DNA of 18,747 nt from Rhodopirellula sp. (GCA_003513555.1 DOPG01000112.1:12308-31054); one strand, 5' to 3'; shown: positions 1 to 8,703, counted from the first letter of the stretch. The notes: generated by a model not told the origin, from the sequence alone. Translations and numbers: made by a program.

Positions 1-427
1 ACGTCAGCTGAAATGTAATAAAGTCGAAACAAGACGATTGAAAATAGTTTTCTCTTCAACCTCCGATCGGGGAAAGATCCATGGTTAATAGGTCAGCAAG
101 AAAAGGAACTCGTGATTCACGCCTATGAGGCGAAGCTCAAGGGAAATTGCAGGTAGGAAAAGAAAAGGCAATCGAAGCTGCCAAGAATACAGGCAAGAGT
201 CACGCAGATCATGTTGTTGGTCGGGGCCTTGGTCAGCGTGACTACCATCGTGTTGTTTGTGACTGTTTTTTGGAATGAGTTCTAGTCAGCTTTGTGTCTG
301 TTTGTTGGCTTGCTGTTGCAAGGCTGCCTCAATAACCTGTTTCTTCGAGATGCTTTTTACCTGCCTCTTGCTACGCGAACTATGCATTTCCAATTCACAA
401 ACCAATAGCTAAAAGACATTCAATTAT
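1..427. other. gene-poor left edge
   Basis: No open frame here has a convincing start, length and composition. The only protein-like signal is a short hydrophobic tail reading 211-285, listed separately. Short frames opening at 80 and 125 stop within 15 and 38 codons and look random. The promoter of the downstream decarboxylase gene should lie in the last 150 bases, but I see no confident -35/-10 pair. The ATG at 428 has no Shine-Dalgarno-like sequence. Confidence 0.6.
211..285 (+). CDS. possible single-span membrane micropeptide or gene remnant
   Basis: ATG at 211 opens a 24-residue frame, nearly all hydrophobic (MLLVGALVSVTTIVLFVTVF, then WNEF and stop). The frame is open back to a TAG at 154-156 and the added residues are strongly basic (EKKRQSKLPRIQARVTQI), giving a basic-then-hydrophobic layout like a membrane anchor. 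No ATG, GTG or TTG exists between that stop and 211, so either the micropeptide starts at 211 or this is the tail of a broken gene. No family is recognised. Chance is a realistic explanation. Confidence 0.2.
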   Translation: MLLVGALVSVTTIVLFVTVFWNEF

Positions 428-1279
428 ATGTCAGTCAATCGTCATCAGCTTCAGTGTCGAATTTCCCGCACACTTTGGACAGCCCTGGAAGCGGAGCAGT
501 CACGGACTGGCGACAGCATCGCGCACATTGTTGAGCGGGCTCTCGCCAATGAATTGGATCTTAAACATCATTCACTGTTTCAGGTGTCGACCAGTTCCGC
601 TCTCGTCGAAGGGGTGTTTGATGGTTGCACTTGTGTTCATGATCTGAAACGGCACGGTGATTTTGGCTTGGGGACTTTCGAGGGGCTGGATGGCGAAATG
701 GTGATGTTAGATGGAGTCTGCTACCAAATTCGCGCGGGTGGAGATGCCCATGAGGTAGTGGATAGCACCTGTGTTCCTTTTGCGACGATCACCAGATTTG
801 TTGCCGACCAGAAGTTTCGAGTTGATGAGGCTGGAAGTTTTGAAGAGTTGTTGAGCCAAATGGACCGTCAGCGACCTTCGGACAATCTTTTCGCCGCGTT
901 TCGAGTCGAAGGCTGCTTTCAATGCATTTCATTGCGTGCTGCTTGCAAAGCCGAGCCCGGCGAGAAACTTGTTGATGCAATTGAACACCAAAGTCAATTC
1001 AGGGCGGAACAGGAAACTGGCACACTGGTTGGTTTTTGGGCGCCTTCGTATGCAACATCCATCGGTGTGCCGGGGTATCATTTTCACTTCATCAACGCGG
1101 CAGGAAATTTTGGGGGGCACGTTTTCGACCTGAGCGCAACACAGTTGCAGGTCAGCATGCATGTTGAGACCGATATCCATTTGGCTATTCCCGAGACGGA
1201 GCAATTTTTGGCTGCGGATCTTGCGGCAGACACTCGTGCTGCTTTGGAACGGGCAGAGAAAGACTCGCATCGCAACTAG
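428..1279 (+). CDS. budA: alpha-acetolactate decarboxylase with N-terminal ribbon-helix-helix-like domain
   Basis: Decarboxylates alpha-acetolactate to acetoin in the cytoplasm; no signal peptide. Residues about 48-275 match the family along their length: FQVSTSSALVEGVFDG (51-66), HDLKRHGDFGLGTFEGLDGE (71-90), VPFATITRFVADQ, then GYHFHF and GGHV. Family zinc ligands are present as H218, H220 and H231. E61, R159 and E256, in family-conserved positions near the active site, are also kept, so the enzyme looks intact. Residues 1-46 are extra: a short strand (LQCRIS), a helix (TLWTALEAEQSRTGDS) and a second helix (IAHIVERALANEL), the layout of a CopG/Arc-type ribbon-helix-helix. No acetolactate synthase or acetoin dehydrogenase gene is nearby. 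The ATG at 428 is chosen because the RHH-like pattern begins directly after it. Enzyme identity is firm; the role of the N-terminal part is inferred. Confidence 0.93.
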   Translation: MSVNRHQLQCRISRTLWTALEAEQSRTGDSIAHIVERALANELDLKHHSLFQVSTSSALVEGVFDGCTCVHDLKRHGDFGLGTFEGLDGEMVMLDGVCYQIRAGGDAHEVVDSTCVPFATITRFVADQKFRVDEAGSFEELLSQMDRQRPSDNLFAAFRVEGCFQCISLRAACKAEPGEKLVDAIEHQSQFRAEQETGTLVGFWAPSYATSIGVPGYHFHFINAAGNFGGHVFDLSATQLQVSMHVETDIHLAIPETEQFLAADLAADTRAALERAEKDSHRN

Positions 1280-1682
1280 CGGCTGCCTGCGATCATTTGT
1301 TTTTCTGCTCAGCATTCGAGTATTCAGAGTTGCCGGAGTGCTCCGCGAGTCGGGTTTCCAGCACAGGACCGCACCCATGATGGCGTCAACATGGGTGATT
1401 CCATCCAGTATCAAAGCACACGCTGGGTGCAGCAGACTGGCCGCTTAAATCGGGTTGTCGCTGGCCATGCAAGGAAAACGTCTTGTGGAATGTTCATTTC
1501 TCAAGCTGCAAGCGGTTGAGAAGTTTGGGATCCCGACGCAGCTTGCCAAGCCCTCTACCTATATTCGTAACAAGGGTGAGGTCGTGTTATCGTATCTCGG
1601 CAATCGTCCGCAGCGACGCCGGTCGCTTAAGGCCTTGCTCGGTGTGCTACGTAGCCTGCGGGAAAAGGCGAAGCTTTCCTGG
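1280..1682. other. convergent intergenic gap with clustered small hairpins
   Basis: About 400 bases between the decarboxylase gene and the convergent end of the large minus-strand gene. Short frames here do not resemble proteins. Near the minus-strand gene's end lie three dyads in 70 bases: AGCGAC/GTCGCT with loop GCCG (1612-1627), the perfect palindrome GCTACGTAGC (1646-1655), and GGAAA/TTTCC with an imperfect interior (1661-1679) that starts 3 bases past the minus-strand stop. None is followed by a clear U-run on either strand, so a terminator role is only possible. Confidence 0.4.
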
Positions 1683-4600
1683 TCACTTCTTGGTTAATGA
1701 CTCCAGATAGGCGACAATTGCGGCGAGATCGCTGACGGAGTATTTGTCCATCAATCCCTCAGGCATCACAGACGTTTTCAGGGTCTTACGTATCTCGATC
1801 TCATCCTTGTTGATTTTGTGTTCTTTAGCCTGAGCATCTCGGAGGGTGACTTGGTCTGCCTGTTCCTTTGTTACGAATCCAATCACGACTCTTCCATCAA
1901 CGGTCAGGATTGAGGTGGTGGCGAAGCCTTGGGCAATCGTTTTATTCGGTTGGAGAACCGCTTCTGCAAGTTGGTGTCGCTTGTAGGTTGCGGCGATGTT
2001 ACCAAGATAGGGCCCCTGCTGTTCCGCTTGTTTGGTAACAGTGTGGCATGCGGTGCAGTTGGCTTCTTTGAACAAACGCTGGCCAAGGGCGACATCACCG
2101 CTGGTGAGGGTGAACTGTTTTAAGGCGGCATCCACTCCGATGGTTGCAATGCGAGGCAGATTCGGATTCAATCTGTCGGTCAGTCGCAACGCTTTGACAG
2201 CACGCTGAACCTCAGCAAGCGACTCTGGTTGAGGACGGTTTGTCAGCTCAAGAATGCGATCATCAAGAAAGTGGTTCTGTGTATCTGCCGCCGCTTTGAT
2301 CAGTCGGATTCGGTGGTCAGGTTTGGTCCACATCTGGTCAATGCTGAGCACCGCCTGCTCTCGCGTTTCTGGGCTGGTATTCTTTTCTTGGGCTACCCCC
2401 AGGATTGCAGCCGTTGCCCAGAATCCAAGTGTTGAGTCCGGGTTTTGGCATTCCTGTAACACAAGCTGCAGTTGGTTTTGCAGTAAGCGTGATTTTACGA
2501 CAGTCTGCAAAGCACGCTGCTGATCTCGTGGTGCCTGCTTTCCTGACATCCTGGAAATGGCCGTCAGTGCCGGTTTTAGGGCAGCAGTTTGTCCTGATTT
2601 GATTAAGGCTGTTACCGCCTGCGTCAGTGTCGCGGACGATAGGTCGGATGTTGCCACAGCGGATGTGAGGAACGGCACGCCACCGTCAGGGAATTCGCTT
2701 TCGGCAGCCAGCTTGGCAATGGTGGGTGGCACTAATTGCGCATCGCCAGTGGCCAGTTCCATCATTTGGTTGACAACCTTGTCGATCTGGATGCGATGGC
2801 GATTGACTTCAAGAATCAGGTTGGTGGCTTCGTTGCCTGTGGTCTGTTCGAGTTGCTGTTTCAGCCAATTGTTGATGCGCTGGGTTTCTGTCCATGGTTC
2901 TGGTTGGTAATAAGGGCCTCGCGTGTCCGGACGTGTGCCCCATGAGTCTCCTTTCCAGATTCCCTCTTTGTAATGCAGGCGGCATAGAGCGGCTCGCAGG
3001 TGCATGCGATTGATGGCTTCGGGTTCATCGCGAACATGCTGGATCAGGGCGGTAACCACCTTCGGGGCATGCACTTTGGCAAGTGCTTGCAGTGCCGTTG
3101 GCTGGGAAACTGGCTTCGCTTTGAGTTGGGTTTGTAACAAATTCAAGCAGGCATCGACCGCTTCCTTTTTTGCCAGACTTCTTATTGCGATATGGGTTAC
3201 AACTGGGTCGGCGTGCTCTAACGCATCAAGCATCTCGCTGATACTGGCGTCACTCTGCAGGTGTGCCGCAAGATTTCTTGCATCACTTCTTTGCGAAGCA
3301 ACGTTTTCGAGTAGCTGTTGATGTCTTTGGTCACCGCGTCGCATCAATTCCCGCTGCGCAGCCAGTCGTCGTCGATGACTGGGGTCATCCATCAAGGCAA
3401 CAAGCTGATCAGGGGTTTGACTGGTGAAACTGGGCAGCGGGCGATCTATCACTGACTTGGGTTTCACGCAGACCACGTACCCCACGTCCGCACCAGCCCA
3501 TTTGAATGTTGCTCCCTTCCAGCTTGCGCAGTATAGACGGCTGTGGCCGTCGACGTCTGCATCTGTGGGACGCGTCATTCGCACCAGCGGTTTGGGATGC
3601 GAGGTTTCTGAAAAAGTTGCACCATTCGGTCGGACAGAGTGATGCCAGATGGCTCCTGTTCCCCAATCAGCGGTGAGTGGTGCATCGTTCCAAATGCCAA
3701 ATCCTGGTTCATCGACGTAGGTTGCGCCGCAGCCAGATCCACCACCGTAATCTGCCAGTGGAGCCACGCATTCTGCTGGAAAGTTCTTGTATAAACGCGG
3801 ATAGCCGTGATCTTCACCACCCGTGAAATGGTGGAAGCGAACATCCCAGCCACCGCCATCGTTGGTGTTGTCTCTGGCGAATAAATCCATGCGAGGGCTG
3901 ACCGCAACTTCGAGGATATTTCGCGTGCCAGTTGAGTAGAGTTCCAAGCCGGTTCCATCGGGTCTGACGCGGATCACGCCTCCACCTCGGTGAGTCAGTT
4001 TGCGACCATCAGTTCCTTCTGCTTCCATGAAACCAAAGTCGCCGCCAGCTATATAGAGCCAACCGTCTACACCAATGCTGAGGCCATTGGTCGTATGATC
4101 TGCCGGACGCTTGTCATACCCGAACGCCAGATTTCTGACCAGAACCTTTTGTTCGTCTGCAACGCCATCACTGTCGGTGTCGACGAATGCCGAAAGGTGT
4201 GGTGGGTGAACTAGGTAAAGGCGATCATGATCCCAGACAAGACCACGTGGGGCATCGACCTCGCAGAAAACCTTGGTTTCATCAGCTCGACCATCGCCGT
4301 CGGTGTCTCGAAGGCGAATCACTCGACCACGCCCAGGGTCACGTCCCAGTGAGCCATTGCCATCAGAACTGACATAAAGAGTCCCGTCGGGGTCAGCTGC
4401 CACAAAAACCGGATAATTGACAGCAGGTGGTGCCGCAAAAACGGTCGCTTCAAATCCCTCTGCGACTTTTACATCTTTTAAAATGGCTGCTTCTTCGGCA
4501 GCCGTGAGTCGTTTGAGTTTCGGGGGAGCATTGCCTTTTTTAAGATAGGGGTCAGCAAGCTTGGGCTGGTAGCTGTAAGGTTTGCCGTCCGTTTTTGCTG

Positions 4601-5843
4601 GCCACAGAGTGTTGATTTCGTCACCCTTCACCGATACCTCGCGGATGCTGCACCAACCTCCGGAAGAGCCTAAGCCAGCGATCCGCATGTGCTTGACCGC
4701 TACCCCTGTTTTTAAAGCCAGTTCACCCTGCGTTGCATCCTTGTTCTTGGAGGCGTCCAGCAGCTTGGTCCAGCGTTTGCCGTCCATTGATCCTTCGACA
4801 TAGAACTGGTAATCACGCTCAAATTCCCATGTGATTTTCAGAGATTTGGCTTTTACCGGACGCTGGAATTCCCATGCCAGCCATTGTGGGTATTTATCGT
4901 TAGCGGCGCACCAACGCGTTTCCACATTGCCGTCAAAGGCGTTCAGTGGGAGGTTCGGCTGCTGAGTTGACGAAGCAGAGGGAGTCACGAGGGTTGCATC
5001 TTGCGGCATGACTCCAAGTTTCGGAATAGCAGGTGGCTTTTCTTTCTTGGCGATGAAGGTGATTTTGTTCTCTCCCGAGTAGGGAGTCATGTATTCTGAA
5101 TTCAGCTTGTCGCAGGACCACAGCAATCCGCGGGTTACCAGATCCAGGTATCTATCGTCCGAGACGGTTGCAGTATTGTGCCCAAGGGTTGTGCTGAAAC
5201 TTCGAGCTCCCTGTTTGTCATTTGTCCAAGCGACGACAGCTTTCGCTTCAACCGTTTTGCCGTTCCGGTTGAAAGTTTGCGTGCCGGTAGCCAACGCTTG
5301 GGCATCATGCATTGCCGCATTGTTGTAAAGTTCTTCTTTGATGGTGGTCCAGTCGCTCATCCCTTTTGTAATCGGGTGATCATTGTCGGCGAACGAAATC
5401 GCGATAGGTACCTGTGGGCCGTGACTGGTTGATTTGAGACCCAGATGTTTGAACCATAAATCTGTCCCATTGCGAAATGAGTGCATGGCGCAATGCAGGT
5501 GCACGGCAGGCACGGTACGGTGAACAGCTAGGATTCTCTGAATGACCGCCACATCCTTATTGCTGGCGGCGCACTCATCATGAATGATGACGTCATAGCC
5601 CTTGGCCCAGTTCGGACTTTCGAAAAGTGGAAAGGGGGGATTGGTGCTGGTGTCATCCGTCCAGTAAACGTCAACTTGAACGTTGGCTCTGGCTTGAATC
5701 CCCTTGAACAATGCTTCGTGCTGACCCTCGTAGTCGTGGCAGCAACCACCGGCAATCAACAACGCCTTGAGAGGTTTTGTTTCCGCACGTAAATCAGCAG
5801 CAGCAACCATCATGGCTGTAACACAAATTAAAATTGATTTCAT
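1683..5843 (-). CDS. secreted ThuA / discoidin / PVC-type dehydrogenase / HEAT / cytochrome c multidomain protein
   Basis: A 1386-residue exported protein from ATG at 5843; this start is preferred over the upstream in-frame ATG at 6089 because it opens directly into a signal peptide (MKSILICVTAMMVAAADLRA). Modules in order: ThuA-like glutamine-amidotransferase fold about 25-245 (GCCHDYEGQ, HLHCAMHSF); F5/8 type C-like carbohydrate-binding beta-sandwich about 280-408 (NAFDGNVETRWCA); PVC-type putative membrane-bound dehydrogenase propeller about 445-800, with two calcium-loop-like segments (DTDGDGRADE 513-522, DTDSDGVADE 555-564) and HTTNGLSIGVDGWLYIAGGD; helical HEAT-like repeats about 810-1230; and a C-terminal cytochrome c domain with CTACH at 1263-1267 and likely axial M1360 in SVMPEGL. 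Covalent heme suggests periplasmic electron transfer coupled to oxidation of a sugar-like substrate, which is family-based inference. No truncation is seen. It stands alone, with over 300 bases upstream. Confidence 0.92.
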   Translation of the reverse strand: MKSILICVTAMMVAAADLRAETKPLKALLIAGGCCHDYEGQHEALFKGIQARANVQVDVYWTDDTSTNPPFPLFESPNWAKGYDVIIHDECAASNKDVAVIQRILAVHRTVPAVHLHCAMHSFRNGTDLWFKHLGLKSTSHGPQVPIAISFADNDHPITKGMSDWTTIKEELYNNAAMHDAQALATGTQTFNRNGKTVEAKAVVAWTNDKQGARSFSTTLGHNTATVSDDRYLDLVTRGLLWSCDKLNSEYMTPYSGENKITFIAKKEKPPAIPKLGVMPQDATLVTPSASSTQQPNLPLNAFDGNVETRWCAANDKYPQWLAWEFQRPVKAKSLKITWEFERDYQFYVEGSMDGKRWTKLLDASKNKDATQGELALKTGVAVKHMRIAGLGSSGGWCSIREVSVKGDEINTLWPAKTDGKPYSYQPKLADPYLKKGNAPPKLKRLTAAEEAAILKDVKVAEGFEATVFAAPPAVNYPVFVAADPDGTLYVSSDGNGSLGRDPGRGRVIRLRDTDGDGRADETKVFCEVDAPRGLVWDHDRLYLVHPPHLSAFVDTDSDGVADEQKVLVRNLAFGYDKRPADHTTNGLSIGVDGWLYIAGGDFGFMEAEGTDGRKLTHRGGGVIRVRPDGTGLELYSTGTRNILEVAVSPRMDLFARDNTNDGGGWDVRFHHFTGGEDHGYPRLYKNFPAECVAPLADYGGGSGCGATYVDEPGFGIWNDAPLTADWGTGAIWHHSVRPNGATFSETSHPKPLVRMTRPTDADVDGHSRLYCASWKGATFKWAGADVGYVVCVKPKSVIDRPLPSFTSQTPDQLVALMDDPSHRRRLAAQRELMRRGDQRHQQLLENVASQRSDARNLAAHLQSDASISEMLDALEHADPVVTHIAIRSLAKKEAVDACLNLLQTQLKAKPVSQPTALQALAKVHAPKVVTALIQHVRDEPEAINRMHLRAALCRLHYKEGIWKGDSWGTRPDTRGPYYQPEPWTETQRINNWLKQQLEQTTGNEATNLILEVNRHRIQIDKVVNQMMELATGDAQLVPPTIAKLAAESEFPDGGVPFLTSAVATSDLSSATLTQAVTALIKSGQTAALKPALTAISRMSGKQAPRDQQRALQTVVKSRLLQNQLQLVLQECQNPDSTLGFWATAAILGVAQEKNTSPETREQAVLSIDQMWTKPDHRIRLIKAAADTQNHFLDDRILELTNRPQPESLAEVQRAVKALRLTDRLNPNLPRIATIGVDAALKQFTLTSGDVALGQRLFKEANCTACHTVTKQAEQQGPYLGNIAATYKRHQLAEAVLQPNKTIAQGFATTSILTVDGRVVIGFVTKEQADQVTLRDAQAKEHKINKDEIEIRKTLKTSVMPEGLMDKYSVSDLAAIVAYLESLTKK

Positions 5844-6148
5844 GTTCTGTTTCGGAGTGAATTCCGATCTCTCGATTCGATGAGTTGCTGTCGTTGTGTA
5901 CGGAGAAGCACATAGGACAAGGGAATGGATTTGCTTTCTTGTCTGTTGCAAGCGACTCATGCTTGCATGAATTCGCGAAGGGAATGCGAGTGAAAATTGA
6001 TGTCGTGCGGCAGGTCGGGCTAACAGGGCGTGGTCTTTCCTGTGATTGGTTTTGACAGGAAGGTAGATGAACAAGAACTCAATTCGCAACTAATCGGTTT
6101 AGTTGGTGAGCGTTGCTGGCGATGATTTGCGTAACGTTTTCGGTTGAG
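5844..6148. other. intergenic gap upstream of the large PVC gene
   Basis: Separates the start of the PVC-type gene from the end of the esterase gene, both on the minus strand. The PVC frame stays open back to 6089, but the extra 82 residues (HRKDHALLARPAARHQF and similar) look non-coding and would hide the signal peptide. It holds one good hairpin at 6087-6105, listed separately. I see no confident promoter or Shine-Dalgarno before 5843. Confidence 0.45.
6087..6105 (-). terminator. possible terminator of the EF-hand esterase gene
   Basis: Perfect 7-bp stem CAACTAA / TTAGTTG with a 5-base loop, 43 bases past the minus-strand stop of the esterase. The minus-strand sequence that follows is moderately T-rich (TTGAGTTCTTGTTC) but has no continuous run, and the stem is AT-rich, so intrinsic termination would be weak. 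Confidence 0.35.
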
Positions 6149-7282
6149 TTAGCGAAGGTTGCTTTGGACAAAGTCTCGAACCAGGTCGTTGACTTGACGG
6201 CCAGCAGGGCCAAACCCGTGGCCTCCATTCAGGACCTTCAGGTGGGTGACCTGTGCTCCCTCATAATTATAGCGAATGATGTTGTTGCTGAGTGGCTTTC
6301 CAGCGTTGTCGGCTATTTGCTTTCCCTTGTATCCTTGTTGTTTCGCCCACGCATACGCTGTCAACTGAGCGGACATGTGCTTGGCGTGGGGGCCACGCAT
6401 GCCGCCGTTGTAGGGTACGACCCGATCAGCAGTTCCATGGATTGTAAGTAGGTTGCATTTGCCCTTGGGGGTTGTCTTTAGATCATAGTTTGTATTTGAA
6501 TCATCAGAACGTGTCCAGAAAGTCTGATCATGGTATTGCTGCTCGACCATTGACGAAACAAGTGGCACGGCATTCGTGATGTTGATTGTTCCATCCAATT
6601 CAATCAACAAACGAAATATAAAACCTGCACCATTCGAGAATCCAATTAGGGAGATTTTGGAAAGGTCGGCATTGGGGTACCTGTCTTCGATGTGATTGAG
6701 TATCAAACCAAAGAATACGACATCAGGTGCTTTTGATTTTTCATCTAAAATGTTCCAGCTTCGTTGGTATCCCTGGGGCGCTACAATCAGGTGCCCTTCC
6801 AGCAGTTGAGGCCAGCGCCCAATGGCGGACTGGGCAGTTCCTCCGTTGCCGTGGAATATAAAGGTGACAGGGCATCTGTTGTTTGTTCGCTTCGTCGCGC
6901 GTTTCGTGGTCAATGTCGCTGGCTGATGGATAAAAACTTCGCGATCGAAACCTGATTGTTCCTGCTTCCATTTTTGTCGGATGGTGTGGCGTTTGGATTC
7001 ACCTGAGTTGTTGGCAGTTGGGCCGGTTGGTTTTCCTGAGAACGCGGCAATATGCTCAGACAGACTTATCTTGCCGTCCTGGTTCTTGTCGACCCGGTCA
7101 AATATCTGTCTTGGTCCGGCAGGCACTTCTGCCCGGTCAAGCATGCCGTCGCTATTTTTATCCCATGCATGGAATGCACGTTCTCTTGGATTACTCTGCA
7201 TCGCGTTTGCATGCGGAGCGATGCTAACTCCGCTGGCGAACAAGAAAGACAAGGCCGCGAAGCACAGAATGGTTCGACTCAT
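6149..7282 (-). CDS. secreted EF-hand plus PHB-depolymerase-like alpha/beta-hydrolase esterase
   Basis: 377 residues from ATG at 7282. An export signal covers about 1-27 (ILCFAALSFLFASGVSIAP, cleavage near ANA|M). Residues 41-52 (DKNSDGMLDRAE) and 65-76 (DKNQDGKISLSE) are two canonical EF-hand loops with acidic or Asn residues at 1, 3, 5 and Glu at 12, so calcium binding is likely. Residues about 105-375 are an alpha/beta hydrolase of the LpqC/polyhydroxybutyrate-depolymerase or feruloyl-esterase type: HGNGG oxyanion region (144-148), nucleophile S216 in GFSNG, probable D286 in HGTADRVVPY, and H355 in GGHGFG. The triad is complete. The substrate is unknown; polyester, aryl ester or acetylated glycan are all possible. 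The pairing suggests calcium-stabilised activity outside the cytoplasm, as in seawater. No Shine-Dalgarno is evident. Confidence 0.88.
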   Translation of the reverse strand: MSRTILCFAALSFLFASGVSIAPHANAMQSNPRERAFHAWDKNSDGMLDRAEVPAGPRQIFDRVDKNQDGKISLSEHIAAFSGKPTGPTANNSGESKRHTIRQKWKQEQSGFDREVFIHQPATLTTKRATKRTNNRCPVTFIFHGNGGTAQSAIGRWPQLLEGHLIVAPQGYQRSWNILDEKSKAPDVVFFGLILNHIEDRYPNADLSKISLIGFSNGAGFIFRLLIELDGTINITNAVPLVSSMVEQQYHDQTFWTRSDDSNTNYDLKTTPKGKCNLLTIHGTADRVVPYNGGMRGPHAKHMSAQLTAYAWAKQQGYKGKQIADNAGKPLSNNIIRYNYEGAQVTHLKVLNGGHGFGPAGRQVNDLVRDFVQSNLR

Positions 7283-7483
7283 GTGAATATCAAATCTTCT
7301 CGCTTGAGAACGGCAAGTCTGGTTGAGCGACTCCCGGGGTGTCGATTTTAGCAGGTGTGAATCTAGAAGACGGATTGGCCATCCTGATTGCGTTAACTGC
7401 TGTTTGAATTTTTATTGTACTCTGTCGCGATTGTTTTCGAAGCGGTCTTTTTGTGTTTTCGGCATCTTGAAATCGTCGTCGAT

Positions 7484-7499
7484 TCGCACTTGCGTGCGA
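7484..7499 (-). terminator. possible terminator of the DTW-domain gene
   Basis: Perfect 6-bp stem TCGCAC / GTGCGA with loop TTGC, 40 bases downstream of the minus-strand stop of the DTW gene. No U-run follows on that strand, so it may be only a 3'-end stabilising hairpin. Confidence 0.3.
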
Positions 7500-7539
7500 C
7501 CAGCAGGAAGGGAAGCCTGTGTATTTATTGCGTCAATCG

Positions 7540-8703
7540 TCACTGCGTTTTTCGGAACGCCAAGTTCAGGGAGGCAACACGCTCAATCGCAATGTTCAAG
7601 CGTTCTTCAGCGCGGGAATTTGAAATCTTTCCCTTGTGTTTGGGGAAGCACTTAAAGCTTGCATTATCAGTTTCTGAGTCGGGTGACACGTTAATAGCTT
7701 TAAGGATCAGTGGTGGTTGTGCATCGGGTTGTAATTGACGCAGTAATGTTGCAGTGCTGGAGTGCAGGACGACAAGTCGGTCAGTTGGTCGCAGGAAGGC
7801 ACTCCATCTTTTCGCAAAGTCTTTTCGTGAGCTTCGTTCGTGGACTTCTTCTGCAGGCAATTTTAGACGTTGCATGAATGCTTCGTTTTGAAATGCTGGT
7901 GAATCGATCGCACAATGAAATCGTTCACCGGATGTGGGACGAATGGCAGTCCAGTACATCAGTTGTGGTTGGCTGGGGGGGCGTCGCATGGGGTGCGGCG
8001 ATTTTGAATTGGACGTGTTCCCAGGTTCTTGTTCGCCATAGCCAACAACAATGTTTTCCAAGCCACCAGTAAGGGCGCGAGGGACGTTCGGGATGCCGCT
8101 GCGTCGCCGCTGGTTTTTTCTCCAGTTTGTAGTGCCCTGTTTAATCTGGCTGTCAATCATGCGGTCAAAGGTTGTGAGTAGCTGATCCAGATTCGGTGTT
8201 TCGGGCTCAATCGAGCGTAGCGCTGACACAACGGCCTCGAGTGTCGACAGTCCGTGTGCGTGGGGTTCACGGCGGATTCGGTATCGACTTGGGCTGGTTG
8301 GTGCCAGACAGAATCGTGGTAAGGTTTGCAAGCGTGGTATGTCACGCATCAAGGTTTTGACATGGTGCCACGTTCCGTCGGGCACAATCAATTGCTTGGG
8401 GAAGTCCGAATCTGGGATCGCCGTCAGTACTTTCGCATCGTCGCCGGGAAATAGCAGGCCAGTCTGTGGCTTCAGAGGTAGCTGCTCAAACCTTGCGGAT
8501 AGGTCGTGGTTGTGTCCCACCATCAGGCTACTCTGGTGCAATGCCTGATTGACGAGGCGTGCGGTATTGAAGGGGTGAAATCTCTCGCGACGATGCTGCA
8601 GCATCAGGACAGGAGTGCGATTGGCAACAGCTGGAATTGTCGAGCAGTAGCACAATTGCGTTGGGCGAAAGCATCGAAAGCAACGCCGGGCCGTGTTTGT
8701 CAC
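7540..8703 (-). CDS. DTW-domain tRNA-uridine aminocarboxypropyltransferase-like protein with extra C-terminal domain
   Basis: 387 residues starting at GTG 8703; the frame is closed upstream by a TAA at 8731-8733 and no ATG fits. Residues 8-20 carry the Cys cluster of the family (C8, C11, C18, C20; RCFRCFRPTQLCYC). The DTW motif is PDGTWHHVK (108-116), followed by YRIRREP (141-147) and STLEAV (153-158), all hallmarks of the TapT/DTWD family, which transfers the 3-amino-3-carboxypropyl group of S-adenosylmethionine to tRNA uridines (acp3U). Bacterial single-domain members are about 200-250 residues; here the family match ends near 225. After a polar linker, about 245-387 forms a separate region (MYWTAIRPTSGERFHCAI, FLRPTDRLVVLHSSTATLL, SRAEERLNIAIERVASL) that I cannot assign. 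The strand/helix alternation is vaguely nuclease-like, but this is a guess. Divergent from the lipoprotein gene at 8981. Confidence 0.88.
   Translation of the reverse strand: MTNTARRCFRCFRPTQLCYCSTIPAVANRTPVLMLQHRRERFHPFNTARLVNQALHQSSLMVGHNHDLSARFEQLPLKPQTGLLFPGDDAKVLTAIPDSDFPKQLIVPDGTWHHVKTLMRDIPRLQTLPRFCLAPTSPSRYRIRREPHAHGLSTLEAVVSALRSIEPETPNLDQLLTTFDRMIDSQIKQGTTNWRKNQRRRSGIPNVPRALTGGLENIVVGYGEQEPGNTSNSKSPHPMRRPPSQPQLMYWTAIRPTSGERFHCAIDSPAFQNEAFMQRLKLPAEEVHERSSRKDFAKRWSAFLRPTDRLVVLHSSTATLLRQLQPDAQPPLILKAINVSPDSETDNASFKCFPKHKGKISNSRAEERLNIAIERVASLNLAFRKTQ

Noticed and set aside
929..1414. 161-codon minus-strand frame opposite the decarboxylase gene
   Set aside because: It lies antisense to a well-recognised enzyme and its composition is not protein-like.
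1455..1697. 80-codon plus-strand frame in the gap before the PVC gene's end
   Set aside because: No start signal and no recognised domain, and it runs into the convergent gene. The basic composition looks like random coding.
5844..6089. N-terminal extension of the large PVC protein
   Set aside because: The extra residues would bury a clear signal peptide and do not look coding.
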